The notes beneath the pieces are model-generated. The model saw only the letters and a program-made list of their open reading frames with translations, did no database searches and was not told where the DNA came from. 64,000 bases of DNA from Ruminococcus sp. (GTDB lineage: Bacteria; Bacillota; Clostridia; Oscillospirales; Ruminococcaceae), in NCBI RefSeq assembly GCF_019417665.1, contig NZ_DXUU01000007.1, positions 13,670 through 77,669 on the forward strand. Direction: 5' to 3'. This document shows positions 1 through 7,936 of the stretch, piece after piece. Positions within the stretch are counted from its first letter, which is position 1. The number at the start of each line of letters is the position of its first letter. Both the position numbers and the translations under genes were made by a program.

Positions 1-35
1 ACAGCAAGCGCCATTAGTTTTTTTCGTATTCTCAT
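1..35 (-). CDS. 5' end of a gene leaving the window (possible exported protein)
   Basis: Only the first 11 codons are present, reading MRIRKKLMALA. The start ATG (33-35) is preceded by an AGAAAGGAG ribosome binding site at ordinary spacing, and a perfect promoter lies at 122-150. The basic N-terminus followed by small hydrophobic residues is how a signal peptide or a membrane anchor begins, but too little is visible to name the product. Confidence 0.55.
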   Translation of the reverse strand, partial: MRIRKKLMALA

Positions 36-121
36 AAATATACGAACTCCTTTCTGGTGAAAATACCGTCACCGACGATACCTTTTTATTTTTCTGTTGT
101 AAACAGAATCTATTCTCTTTC

Positions 122-150
122 ATTATAGTATATTCTGTCTAAAAAGTCAA
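122..150 (-). promoter_or_regulatory. SigA-type promoter for the minus-strand gene at 35
   Basis: On the minus strand TTGACT (145-150) and TATAAT (122-127) are separated by exactly 17 bases. The start codon is about 90 bases further on, so the transcript has an untranslated leader of roughly 80 bases. Confidence 0.75.
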
Positions 151-211
151 GGGATTTTGAAAAAAATCTGGGCAATTAGGCGCACAGTACCGCTTTTCTG
201 AAAAACAAAAA

Positions 212-1294
212 TTATTCCAAAAGCCTCCGTTCCTCCCGGAACACCAGAAGTATCATTATCAGCAGCATACAAGTAGGGAAAATCGGATTCCGTGAGACGA
301 TTGCTGTTGACATCACTGCCGCTGTTTCATCTGGAATATCTGGCAGAAAGTGCACACCCACAGCACAGCATCCGGCAGAGGATATGGCAGCCACGCACCG
401 CCAAGAGATAAAGTGCTTCATGGGAACGACATCTCCAGTGACAGCTCGGATCTGCAATATGACGCAGAGACCGCCGAAAGAGAGCAGCGCTGCAAATATA
501 GGAATCCGCAGGCGAAAGGGCAGGGACAATGCAGCGGCATTTGTGATTTCCAGGATGCATTTTGTTACGGCGGAAACAGGAAATGTCAGGGACAATTTCT
601 GTGCAGACAGGGTCAGCAGTTGAAACAGCCCTAAGGCATTCAGAACTGCACAAACTGCGGAAAAACAAAGGATAATACCGCAGAGCTTCAGCAGTGTTCG
701 TCCGGCGTCGGCAGTACACTGCACCAACAGAGAGGCATCTGCCGGGTAAATTGCCGTTTGCTCGTTTCGTTGAAGCCGTATGGGTTTACGTCGAAACAGC
801 AGACATGCCAGCAGCAGGTTGGATAATACATTTGTTCCGAAAATCAGCAGAAACACTTGGGTTCGATGGGGGACATTGCCCAGGAGTCCCAGGAGAAATG
901 CCGGACCGCTGCCGTAGCATACCCCGAGCAGTCTACCGGCATCCTCCCGGCGCAGGGTGCCGTTTTCCGTCAGGGTGCGGAGCATGCTTGCACCGATCGG
1001 ATAACCTGCAAATTGGCTCAATAAGAATACTGCAAAACAGGCATCAGGCATACCAAACAGTTTCGGCGTGATCCGGCGCAGAGGTTTTGCCAGCACACGC
1101 CAGATTCCTGTAGTCACAAGCAGTTGAGACAGGATCATCATAGCATACAGAGATGGGATGATCACTGTCAGGCATCGGGTCAGCGCATTCTGCATTTCCA
1201 ACCGGATCTCACTGGCAAAACAGACACAGAGGATCAGCAGGAGCAATATTCCAAAAGCAGAAGCATTGCGCCGTATAAAGAGAGAACGAACCAT
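212..1294 (-). CDS. ylbJ: YlbJ-like sporulation integral membrane protein
   Basis: A 360-residue polytopic membrane protein resembling YlbJ, a nucleoside-recognition (GATE) family protein needed for spore formation in Bacillus. Hydrophobic segments alternate with short basic loops. The conserved SQFAGYPIG (about 93-101) and CYGSGPAFL (about 126-134) stretches are typical of the family. I chose the ATG at 1294 because GGAGG lies seven bases upstream; the reading frame stays open 61 codons further, but that extension looks non-coding. The gene diverges from yqfC across 123 bases. YlbJ and YqfC/YqfD belong to the mother-cell sigma-E programme in Bacillus, so shared sporulation control is plausible. 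The solute it handles is not known. Confidence 0.8.
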   Translation of the reverse strand: MVRSLFIRRNASAFGILLLLILCVCFASEIRLEMQNALTRCLTVIIPSLYAMMILSQLLVTTGIWRVLAKPLRRITPKLFGMPDACFAVFLLSQFAGYPIGASMLRTLTENGTLRREDAGRLLGVCYGSGPAFLLGLLGNVPHRTQVFLLIFGTNVLSNLLLACLLFRRKPIRLQRNEQTAIYPADASLLVQCTADAGRTLLKLCGIILCFSAVCAVLNALGLFQLLTLSAQKLSLTFPVSAVTKCILEITNAAALSLPFRLRIPIFAALLSFGGLCVILQIRAVTGDVVPMKHFISWRCVAAISSAGCCAVGVHFLPDIPDETAAVMSTAIVSRNPIFPTCMLLIMILLVFREERRLLE

Positions 1295-1357
1295 ATCACA
1301 ACCTCCGAAAAATACATCCAACGGGATCTCATGAATTTTTATGCCTATCAAGTTACC

Positions 1358-1390
1358 GAATATGTCTGAGATACTATTTTTCCATACCTG
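1358..1390 (+). promoter_or_regulatory. Possible sigma-E-like promoter upstream of yqfC
   Basis: GAATATGT (1358-1365) and CATACCTG (1383-1390) loosely match the sigma-E elements GAATATT-type and CATACA-T. They are 17 bases apart, slightly longer than usual. The assignment rests mainly on the known sigma-E dependence of yqfCD in Bacillus, so it is weak. Confidence 0.25.
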
Positions 1391-1417
1391 TGCATAGAAT
1401 GCTGTGAGGTGATTCGC

Positions 1418-1699
1418 ATGGGAAAACGTGTGGCAGAAGCCGGACGGCGGCTGCTCTGCCTGCAAACTTATCTTCAAATGAATGGGAACCGGGAGATTTA
1501 TCTGGAAAATTGCCGCAGGATCCTGGAATATAACGATATCCGTATTGTAGTACAGACCACGGATCTGATTTTGGAGATCTGGGGTAAGGATCTCCAGGCT
1601 GACAGCCGTTCACCGGAAAGTCTGCTGATCCACGGGGAGATCCAGTCGATGACATTGACACCAAAGGGGGTGCGCCATGGAACAGCATCTGCGAGGTGA
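1418..1699 (+). CDS. yqfC: YqfC family sporulation protein
   Basis: This 93-residue protein matches YqfC in length and pattern: a basic N-terminus, then a compact beta-rich region with the stretch LENCRRILEYNDIRI followed by a glycine-containing core ending in IHGEIQSMTL. YqfC/YabP-type proteins act during sporulation and are thought to be membrane-associated partners in coat or forespore-envelope assembly. The ATG at 1418 has GAGGTG six bases upstream; a GTG at 1409 in frame is the alternative. Its 3' end overlaps yqfD by 23 bases, indicating coupled translation, the same order as in Bacillus. Confidence 0.85.
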   Translation: MGKRVAEAGRRLLCLQTYLQMNGNREIYLENCRRILEYNDIRIVVQTTDLILEIWGKDLQADSRSPESLLIHGEIQSMTLTPKGVRHGTASAR

Positions 1700-2843
1700 G
1701 TACCGGGCGGTGGCATCCGGCGGAAAGCTGTATTCCTTTCTCAATGCAATGCAGTCTGCCGGGATCTGCTGTCGGGGACAGCGTTGTCTGGGAGATACCT
1801 ATCAGTTTCGGTTTTATGAGAAATATCGTACAGCCGTGGAAGAATTGGCGCAGCAATACGGCGTTACATTACAGTTGACTACCCGCCGCACTCTCCGGCA
1901 ATTTCTACATCGCTACCGTTTCCGGTTCGGTATTCCATTAGGACTGCTGCTCACTGGCGGACTGTTGTTTTATGGTTCCAATATTGTCACGGAAATTGAC
2001 GTGATCGGCAACGAAACTGCAACGACAGCGGAGATTACTGCAATTCTGGAGGAGTGCGGCGTGACACGGGGGCGCTGGATCCCGTCTATTGATTTTTCTA
2101 TGTGTGAACATACTCTGCGTGCCGGGGTAGATGAACTGGCATGGGTGGGAATGCGCCATACGGGAAACCGTCTTGTAGTAGAGGTGATGGAACGTGATCC
2201 TGTGCCGAAAATGTTGGAGGATCGGGTGCCATCTAATATTGTTTCTGCACAAGACGGACAGATTGTTTCTGTATCTATTTATTGCGGACAGCTTATGAAA
2301 CTGGTGGGAGAACCAGTGCAGAAAGGGGATCTTTTAGTCAGCGGCGTTGTCATAGATGAAACAGGACATTTGGGGATTCGCCATTCTCTGGGAAGTATTA
2401 TCGGGCAGTATGAGCAGACAGAAACTTTTACTTGTTCTTATGAGCAGCAGCTGCGCACGCCAACAGGTGAAACAACACCAAGGAAATATCTGGATATTTT
2501 TACATGGCATATCCCCCTTGGAAATAAAGACGATCCCTATGAGGACAGCATCAAAACCACAGGCTACAGCTGGTTTTCCCTGCTTGGTGCAGAACTGCCT
2601 ATTGGCATCTATCGGGAGACCTACCACGAATACCGATCGAAAACATTGACATTGACGCCGGAAGAGGCAAAACAAAATCTGGAGGAACAGGTACAACGAT
2701 ATGAAGATAATTTTTTGGATGAAGTGGAGATTCTGGACAAAAAAACAGCCGTCCTCGAAACCGAGGACGGCATACAATGGACGGTTACTTATACGCTCCA
2801 AGGGGAAATCGGGGTGCAGCAGGAGCTGTTTATACAAGATTAG
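1677..2843 (+). CDS. yqfD: YqfD family sporulation protein
   Basis: A 388-residue protein with a soluble N-terminal part, one membrane segment (about 84-100) and a large extracytoplasmic or intermembrane domain, the architecture of YqfD (about 398 residues in Bacillus). Shortly after the membrane segment comes a region starting VTEIDVIGNETAT that resembles a POTRA/FtsQ-like fold. AAGGGGG precedes the ATG. The gene follows yqfC with a 23-base overlap and runs convergently into rpoD, overlapping its stop by three or four bases with no terminator between them. The function in sporulation is known genetically in relatives; the biochemical role is not. Confidence 0.85.
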   Translation: MEQHLRGEYRAVASGGKLYSFLNAMQSAGICCRGQRCLGDTYQFRFYEKYRTAVEELAQQYGVTLQLTTRRTLRQFLHRYRFRFGIPLGLLLTGGLLFYGSNIVTEIDVIGNETATTAEITAILEECGVTRGRWIPSIDFSMCEHTLRAGVDELAWVGMRHTGNRLVVEVMERDPVPKMLEDRVPSNIVSAQDGQIVSVSIYCGQLMKLVGEPVQKGDLLVSGVVIDETGHLGIRHSLGSIIGQYEQTETFTCSYEQQLRTPTGETTPRKYLDIFTWHIPLGNKDDPYEDSIKTTGYSWFSLLGAELPIGIYRETYHEYRSKTLTLTPEEAKQNLEEQVQRYEDNFLDEVEILDKKTAVLETEDGIQWTVTYTLQGEIGVQQELFIQD

Positions 2844-3919
2844 TCCAGAAAATCCTTAACTTTTTTGCTGCGGCTGGGATGGCGCAGCTTGCGCAGTGCC
2901 TTTGCTTCGATCTGACGGATACGCTCACGGGTGACATCGAATTCCTTGCCCACTTCTTCCAGTGTCCGGGAACGTCCGTCCTCCAGACCGAAACGCAGAC
3001 GAAGTACCTTTGCCTCACGGTCAGTCAGCGTTGCCAATACCTCGTTGAGCTGTTCTTTCAGCAGCATGAGAGAAGCTGCGTCTGCCGGAGCCGGCGCATC
3101 GTCATCCGGGATAAAATCGCCCAAATGGCTGTCTTCTTCCTCACCGATGGGTGTTTCCAGAGAAACGGGATCCTGTGCAATGCGCATGATCTCACGGACA
3201 CGTTCCGGCGGCATCTCCAGCTTTTCTGCAATTTCTTCCGCAGACGGATCGTGACCTGTCTCGTGGAGCAGCTGGCTGGAAACTTTCTTTACCTTGGTGA
3301 TGGTCTCTACCATGTGTACCGGGATACGGATCGTTCTTGCCTGGTCTGCAATGGCACGGGTGATTGCCTGACGGATCCACCATGTGGCATAGGTGGAGAA
3401 TTTGAAGCCCTTTGTGTAGTCGAATTTCTCTACCGCTTTCAGAAGTCCCAGATTGCCCTCCTGGATCAGATCCAGGAACTGCATTCCTCTGCCTACATAT
3501 TTTTTTGCAATGCTGACAACCAAACGCAGATTTGCCTCAGACAGGCGCTTTTTGGCATAGCTGTCGCCTTCCATCATGCGCTTTGCTAGTTCGGTTTCTT
3601 CATCCGGGGAAAGCAGGGGTACACGACCGATCTCTTTCAGATAAATTTTGACCGGGTCGTCAATGGCAATGCCTTCGGTAGACAGCGTCATTTCCAGATC
3701 GTCTACCAGATCTGCATCGCTGTTGCCGATGGATTCATCAATGGCGGTGTCGTCAATGATCTCAATATTCAGCTGTTCGCAGCTGTTGATGATGGAAGCA
3801 AGCTGGTCGGTGTCGAAATCCAGCTCATCCAGAACATCGGTGATCTCTTTTGTGGTAAGCTTTCCGTTTGCCTTGCCCTGTTCCATCAAAGCGTCAATGG
3901 TCATTTTTTTCTGTTCCAT
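2840..3919 (-). CDS. rpoD: RNA polymerase primary sigma factor (SigA/RpoD)
   Basis: The 359-residue housekeeping sigma factor. Region 1.2 begins near 87 (DPVKIYLKEIG). Region 2, including RLSEANLRLVVSIAKKYVG, FDLIQEGN-type core-binding residues and the -10 reading helix FSTYATWWIRQAI, spans about 125-202. Region 3 follows, and region 4 has the -35 reading helix VTRERIRQIEAKALRKL near the C-terminus. The short acidic region 1.1 is typical of Firmicutes. It is the last gene of the dgt-dnaG-rpoD run, 55 bases after dnaG. The many TTGACA-17-TATAAT promoters in this window are what this factor would recognise. Confidence 0.97.
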   Translation of the reverse strand: MEQKKMTIDALMEQGKANGKLTTKEITDVLDELDFDTDQLASIINSCEQLNIEIIDDTAIDESIGNSDADLVDDLEMTLSTEGIAIDDPVKIYLKEIGRVPLLSPDEETELAKRMMEGDSYAKKRLSEANLRLVVSIAKKYVGRGMQFLDLIQEGNLGLLKAVEKFDYTKGFKFSTYATWWIRQAITRAIADQARTIRIPVHMVETITKVKKVSSQLLHETGHDPSAEEIAEKLEMPPERVREIMRIAQDPVSLETPIGEEEDSHLGDFIPDDDAPAPADAASLMLLKEQLNEVLATLTDREAKVLRLRFGLEDGRSRTLEEVGKEFDVTRERIRQIEAKALRKLRHPSRSKKVKDFLD

Positions 3920-3974
3920 GGCATATTTTCCTTTCTATCTGAATTCTCAGTGGAGAACCGTTTTCATATATGTA

Positions 3975-5711
3975 TCAGACTTTCGGATGCTGTTTTTTTT
4001 GAATCAGAGAGAGCAGATCATCGTCTGTTTCCACAGCTGTATGCTGTTCTTCCTGCAAAATACGGACACAGTCTGTTATTTCTTCCCGTGTGACAGGAAT
4101 ATCTCGATGTCGTGCAGGAATCCCGCTTATTTTACCCATTTCGTCGTCAGATAATACGCCTCCCAGGTAAGAAAGCGAAAACGCAGTTTCATTTTTGCGG
4201 CATTCTTGAAAAGCTGAAAAGACCCGGCGGTACAAAGGAATGACAAACTGTTCCGCCGTCAGTGTATCTGCGATCCATGCTGCATCTGTCGGGTTTACTA
4301 GCAGATAACAGAGAATTCGTTCTTCTGCACGGCTTTCCCGGAGGTGGACACTGGATTGAGGCTGCTGCGGTTCAGGCCGTACCGTGTGTTCCATAATGCC
4401 TTTCCATTCCTTTGTTTTTTCCAGGTGTTTTTTGCTGCGCAACTGGCGTTCCACCTGCTGTTCCAGCACGTTCTTGGAAATTTCCCATTTGTTTGCTGTC
4501 CGGGAGAGATAGACCTCCCGTTCCAGAGGATTCTGTATCTCCGTCAGTACAGATACCACACGTTTTAACAGCTGCACCTTTCCTGCTTCTGTGTTGGGAT
4601 CCAGTCCCTGTTCGCAGCGGTCCAACCGGAAATTGATGGCATCTCCTGCCTGTTCCAGCAGCAGTCGGAATCGCTCTGAACCAAATTTTTTGATAAATTC
4701 GTCTGGGTCTTTTGCGCCGGACATGTGCAGGATCCGTGTGGGCATTCCCACTTCGCTGAACCGGTTGATCGCCTTTTGCGTTGCCTGCTGCCCGGCACCA
4801 TCGCTGTCATAGGCAATAATCATTTCCTTGGCATATTGGGTGAGCTTCCGTGCCTGTTCCGGCGTAATGGCGGTACCTAGAGTTGCCACCACATTGGGAA
4901 AACCGGCCTGGTTGATGGCAATGACATCCATATAGCCCTCGGCGAGGATCATGTAAGTGGAACTGCTGTCCTTGGCAAAATTCAGGGAAAACAGATTGCG
5001 CCCCTTATCAAAGACAGGCGTCTTGGCAGTGTTCAGATATTTCGGCTGGCTGTCGTCCATGACTCTGCCGCCAAATCCAATAACAGCGCCTCGTGTGTCC
5101 ACGATGGGAAACATAACACGGCAGCGGAATGCGTCGTATAGATTACCTTTATTGGAACGATGCGCCACGTTTGCCGCCAGGAGTTCTTCTTCTGTAAAGC
5201 CTTTTTTCAGCAGGTGGTCTGTCAGCACATTCCACGCATCCGGTGCATAGCCCAGACCGTATTTCCGGATGGTTTCCGGCTTTAGCTGGCGAGAGACCAG
5301 ATATTGCAGTCCTCGTTTGTCATTGCCGGCGGTGAGGTTTCGGAAATAAAAATTGGCGGTCTCACGGTTGATGGCAAAGATCCTCGTGCGCAGCTGTGCG
5401 CGGCGGTCGGCTTCCCGGTCATTGGGTACCTGGAGACCGCTTTTTTCTGCCAGTTGCTTTACAGCATCTGCGAACTCCAGATTTTCCATGCGCCGCACCC
5501 AGGTGATGACATCGCCGCCTGCACCGCAGCCAAAGCAGTAAAAGCTTTGCGTATCTGGAAATATTGTGCAGGATGGGGATTTTTCTGAGTGAAAGGGACA
5601 GTTGCACACATAATGTCTGCCCCGGCGGATCAGATTCACATAATTTCCAGCAATGGTCTCCATGGGACAGGCAGCCCGGATCTGTTCTAAAAAGTCGTCG
5701 CTATAAGTCAT
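3975..5711 (-). CDS. dnaG: DNA primase
   Basis: Synthesises RNA primers for replication. The 578-residue protein has the N-terminal CHC2 zinc site (C38, H41, C59, C62), the catalytic core, a Toprim domain with the acidic residues E258 (AEGYMDV) and D302/D304 (YDSDGAG), and a C-terminal helicase-binding domain. The length is usual for Firmicutes. GGCGGTGAT precedes the ATG. It sits 30 bases after dgt and 55 bases before rpoD, so it is probably in one transcript with them, the conserved primase-sigma macromolecular synthesis operon. Confidence 0.96.
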   Translation of the reverse strand: MTYSDDFLEQIRAACPMETIAGNYVNLIRRGRHYVCNCPFHSEKSPSCTIFPDTQSFYCFGCGAGGDVITWVRRMENLEFADAVKQLAEKSGLQVPNDREADRRAQLRTRIFAINRETANFYFRNLTAGNDKRGLQYLVSRQLKPETIRKYGLGYAPDAWNVLTDHLLKKGFTEEELLAANVAHRSNKGNLYDAFRCRVMFPIVDTRGAVIGFGGRVMDDSQPKYLNTAKTPVFDKGRNLFSLNFAKDSSSTYMILAEGYMDVIAINQAGFPNVVATLGTAITPEQARKLTQYAKEMIIAYDSDGAGQQATQKAINRFSEVGMPTRILHMSGAKDPDEFIKKFGSERFRLLLEQAGDAINFRLDRCEQGLDPNTEAGKVQLLKRVVSVLTEIQNPLEREVYLSRTANKWEISKNVLEQQVERQLRSKKHLEKTKEWKGIMEHTVRPEPQQPQSSVHLRESRAEERILCYLLVNPTDAAWIADTLTAEQFVIPLYRRVFSAFQECRKNETAFSLSYLGGVLSDDEMGKISGIPARHRDIPVTREEITDCVRILQEEQHTAVETDDDLLSLIQKKQHPKV

Positions 5712-5741
5712 AGGATCACCGCCTTTTCACAAATTGTATGC

Positions 5742-6731
5742 TTATTCCCAGCCCTTCGGAATAAACAGATCCTTGTACAGATCCACGGCATAGCCGTCGC
5801 TCATGCCGGAAATATAGTCACAGACTGCCCGGTGGATATCCTCTTTTTCCGCAATAGCGAGGTATTGCGCCGGTAATAATGAAGCGTGGGAAATAAAATG
5901 AGTATACAATGTTTCAATGAGTAGCTTCGCCTTGTTTTCTTCCTGCTTGGCAATGGGGTTGTAATACACTCGTTCAAAGAGAAAAGCGTGAAGCTTGTCA
6001 TGCATGGCTTGGATCTCCGGCGCCATGCCGATCTGTTCCGTGCCGTGTTCTACAACAGCCCCTACCAGCTTGGTGATCCGTTTTGTTTTGGTATCTCCCA
6101 GTGCTTCCACCACATCCGAAGGCAAATCTTCTTTCCGAAGGATACCGGCACGGATGGCATCCTCAATGTCGTGGTTCATATAGGCGATTCGGTCAGCAAT
6201 ACGTACGACATTCCCCTCTTTTGTGTCAGCGATCCGGTTGGTGTGACAGAGAATGCCGTTGCGTACCTCTTCGGTCAGATTCAGCCCTGCACCGTTTTTT
6301 TCGATGATATCTACCACCCGCAGGCTTTGTTCATAGTGGCGGTAGCCGTGAGGGCAAATGCTGTTGAGGATGGACTCGCCGCTGTGTCCGAAAGGGGAAT
6401 GTCCCAGATCGTGTCCTAGGGCAATGGCTTCGGTAAGATCCTCGTTCAGCCCCATGGCACGGGAAATGGTTCGTGCGATTTGAGCCACCTCTAGCGTATG
6501 AGTCAGTCGGGTGCGGTAGTGGTCACCGGCAGGGGAGAGGAATACCTGCGTTTTTCGTTTCAGCCGCCGGAACGAATTACAGTGCAGGATTCGATCCCGA
6601 TCCCGTTGGAATTCCGTTCGGTAGGGACATGACTCTTCCGGCCGCATTCGCTGGGCATGTCCCAGATTGGGGCAGGCATTCGGTGACAGAAATTGTAACT
6701 CCTGCTGCTCCAACTGTTCTCGAATGGTCAT
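5742..6731 (-). CDS. dgt: dGTP triphosphohydrolase-like HD-domain protein
   Basis: A 329-residue HD-domain phosphohydrolase of the dGTPase-like family, which hydrolyses dNTPs to nucleosides and triphosphate. The metal-binding HD signature is visible as H78, H107-D108 and the following H111 (GHDLGHSPFGHSGE), with the family stretch RDRILHCNSFRRLKRKTQVF just before it. I placed the start at 6731, where GGAGG lies about seven bases upstream; an in-frame start 12 codons earlier has no ribosome binding site. It precedes dnaG, a common Clostridia arrangement that ties dNTP control to replication. Substrate preference cannot be read from sequence. Confidence 0.9.
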   Translation of the reverse strand: MTIREQLEQQELQFLSPNACPNLGHAQRMRPEESCPYRTEFQRDRDRILHCNSFRRLKRKTQVFLSPAGDHYRTRLTHTLEVAQIARTISRAMGLNEDLTEAIALGHDLGHSPFGHSGESILNSICPHGYRHYEQSLRVVDIIEKNGAGLNLTEEVRNGILCHTNRIADTKEGNVVRIADRIAYMNHDIEDAIRAGILRKEDLPSDVVEALGDTKTKRITKLVGAVVEHGTEQIGMAPEIQAMHDKLHAFLFERVYYNPIAKQEENKAKLLIETLYTHFISHASLLPAQYLAIAEKEDIHRAVCDYISGMSDGYAVDLYKDLFIPKGWE

Positions 6732-6827
6732 GAGGCTTCCTCCTTCACATATGTATAAATATGTCACTGTCTATAAATACGCTTCAGATATCAAAAAGTC
6801 CTTTATTTTTACAGTGCTTTTTTGTAC

Positions 6828-7466
6828 TTATTTTTTGTTACTTCTGGAAAAGTCTGCATACTGCAATTCGCCCACGTTTACGGAGATCTGGTTTCCGGTC
6901 AGGTCAATGAGTTCTTTTTGCAATGACGCCCAGAGTGTATCCCGCACCAGCAGTTTCAACTGCACCTGATCTTCAAACACAGTGTCCAGCTGTATTAGAT
7001 CTGTCTGGGGCAGGTTATAGATGATCTTGCCGTAAAGGGAATAGTCTGACTGGATGGTGACTGGATAGCAGGGGAGCATGATCTGTACCTGTGCCTGTTC
7101 TACTGCAAGAGCTGCGCTATGGGAATAAGCACGGACGAGTCCGTTGGCACCCAGCAGCACACCGCCGAAATACCGTGTTACCACGCAGCAGACATCCGTC
7201 AGTCCGTTCTTTTGCAGCACATCCAGAATGGGCATTCCGGCTGTGCCTTGAGGTTCGCCGTCGTCTGAATAGCGAGAGGCATTGCCCTCACGAAGCAGAT
7301 AGGCATAGACATTGTGCCTGGCTCTCCGATGTTCCCGCCGCACATTGTCAATGACCTGGGCAGCTTCTTCCTGGGTATGTATTGGTGCTAGATATGCGAT
7401 AAACTCTGACTTTTTCTCTACAAAGGATGCCGCCACAGGTGCGGCAACAGTGCGATAGTCTGTCAT
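6828..7466 (-). CDS. YigZ/IMPACT family protein
   Basis: A 212-residue UPF0029 protein with a YigZ-type N-terminal domain and a C-terminal DUF1949 domain. Family hallmarks include FVEKKSEFIAYLAPI near the start and the conserved SDDGEPQGTAGMPIL and VTRYFGGVLLGANGLVRAY stretches. YigZ-like proteins have a ribosomal-protein-S5/EF-G domain IV-like fold and relate to the eukaryotic translation regulator IMPACT; the bacterial role is not settled. GGAGG precedes the ATG at 7466. It begins 20 bases beyond the rpmE terminator hairpin, so it may depend on read-through from rpmE or on a promoter I could not identify. Confidence 0.88.
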   Translation of the reverse strand: MTDYRTVAAPVAASFVEKKSEFIAYLAPIHTQEEAAQVIDNVRREHRRARHNVYAYLLREGNASRYSDDGEPQGTAGMPILDVLQKNGLTDVCCVVTRYFGGVLLGANGLVRAYSHSAALAVEQAQVQIMLPCYPVTIQSDYSLYGKIIYNLPQTDLIQLDTVFEDQVQLKLLVRDTLWASLQKELIDLTGNQISVNVGELQYADFSRSNKK

Positions 7467-7485
7467 TTCATTAACCTCCAGGTAG

Positions 7486-7520
7486 ACAAAAAAGGACGGT
7501 AAGAAATATACCGTCCTTTT
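7486..7520 (-). terminator. Terminator downstream of rpmE
   Basis: An 11-base perfect inverted repeat (7491-7501 with 7509-7519) with a seven-base spacer is followed, in the minus direction, by a run of Ts. It sits 22 bases after the rpmE stop and just before the YigZ-family gene, so it may act as a partial attenuator between them. Confidence 0.85.
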
Positions 7521-7541
7521 CCATTGTAATTGTTCCGGAAA

Positions 7542-7742
7542 TTAGTCCAGATTGAAACGCTTCTTGAAACGATCAACACGTCCGCCGGTATCAACCAGCT
7601 TCTGCTTACCAGTGAAGAACGGGTGGCACTTTGCACAGATTTCCACCTTGATATCCTTCTTTGTGGACATTGTCTCCATAACGTTGCCGCAGTGGCATGT
7701 GATGGTGGTCTTTTCAAATGTCGGATGAATGCCTTCTCTCAT
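7542..7742 (-). CDS. rpmE: 50S ribosomal protein L31
   Basis: A 66-residue bL31 of the zinc-binding type. The cysteines are in CHCG (residues 17-19 region) and CAKCHPFFTGKQK, and the C-terminus VDRFKKRFNL is typical. A strong AGGAGGTG ribosome binding site precedes the ATG at 7742. It is transcribed from a perfect promoter (7856-7884) with a leader of about 105 bases and ends at the hairpin at 7486-7520. Confidence 0.97.
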   Translation of the reverse strand: MREGIHPTFEKTTITCHCGNVMETMSTKKDIKVEICAKCHPFFTGKQKLVDTGGRVDRFKKRFNLD

Positions 7743-7855
7743 GGGGTTTCACCTCCTGAATCTGTTGTATCTATCTACAGCAGCCCATCGGCCATTGCGC
7801 CGACAGTAGTCCTGAGAATTCTAATGATTTTGCAGCAGAGCCGCTACAGTTTTTT

Positions 7856-7884
7856 ATTATATCACACTTTTCAGGGCTTGTCAA
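7856..7884 (-). promoter_or_regulatory. SigA-type promoter of rpmE
   Basis: Minus-strand TTGACA (7879-7884) and TATAAT (7856-7861), spacer 17. Both hexamers are perfect. About 105 bases of leader follow before the rpmE start. Confidence 0.9.
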
Positions 7885-7892
7885 TACCTTTT

Positions 7893-7936
7893 TTCAATTT
7901 TTTTGAGAAGGATCTTCAATTTTTTTGAGAAGGATC
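7893..7936. repeat. Perfect 22-bp tandem duplication spanning a stop codon
   Basis: The 22-bp unit (TTCAA, seven Ts, GAGAAGGATC) occurs twice without a mismatch at 7893-7914 and 7915-7936. On the minus strand the first-read copy encodes the last residues and stop of the FliB-like gene; the second copy lies just after the stop. Confidence 0.95.
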
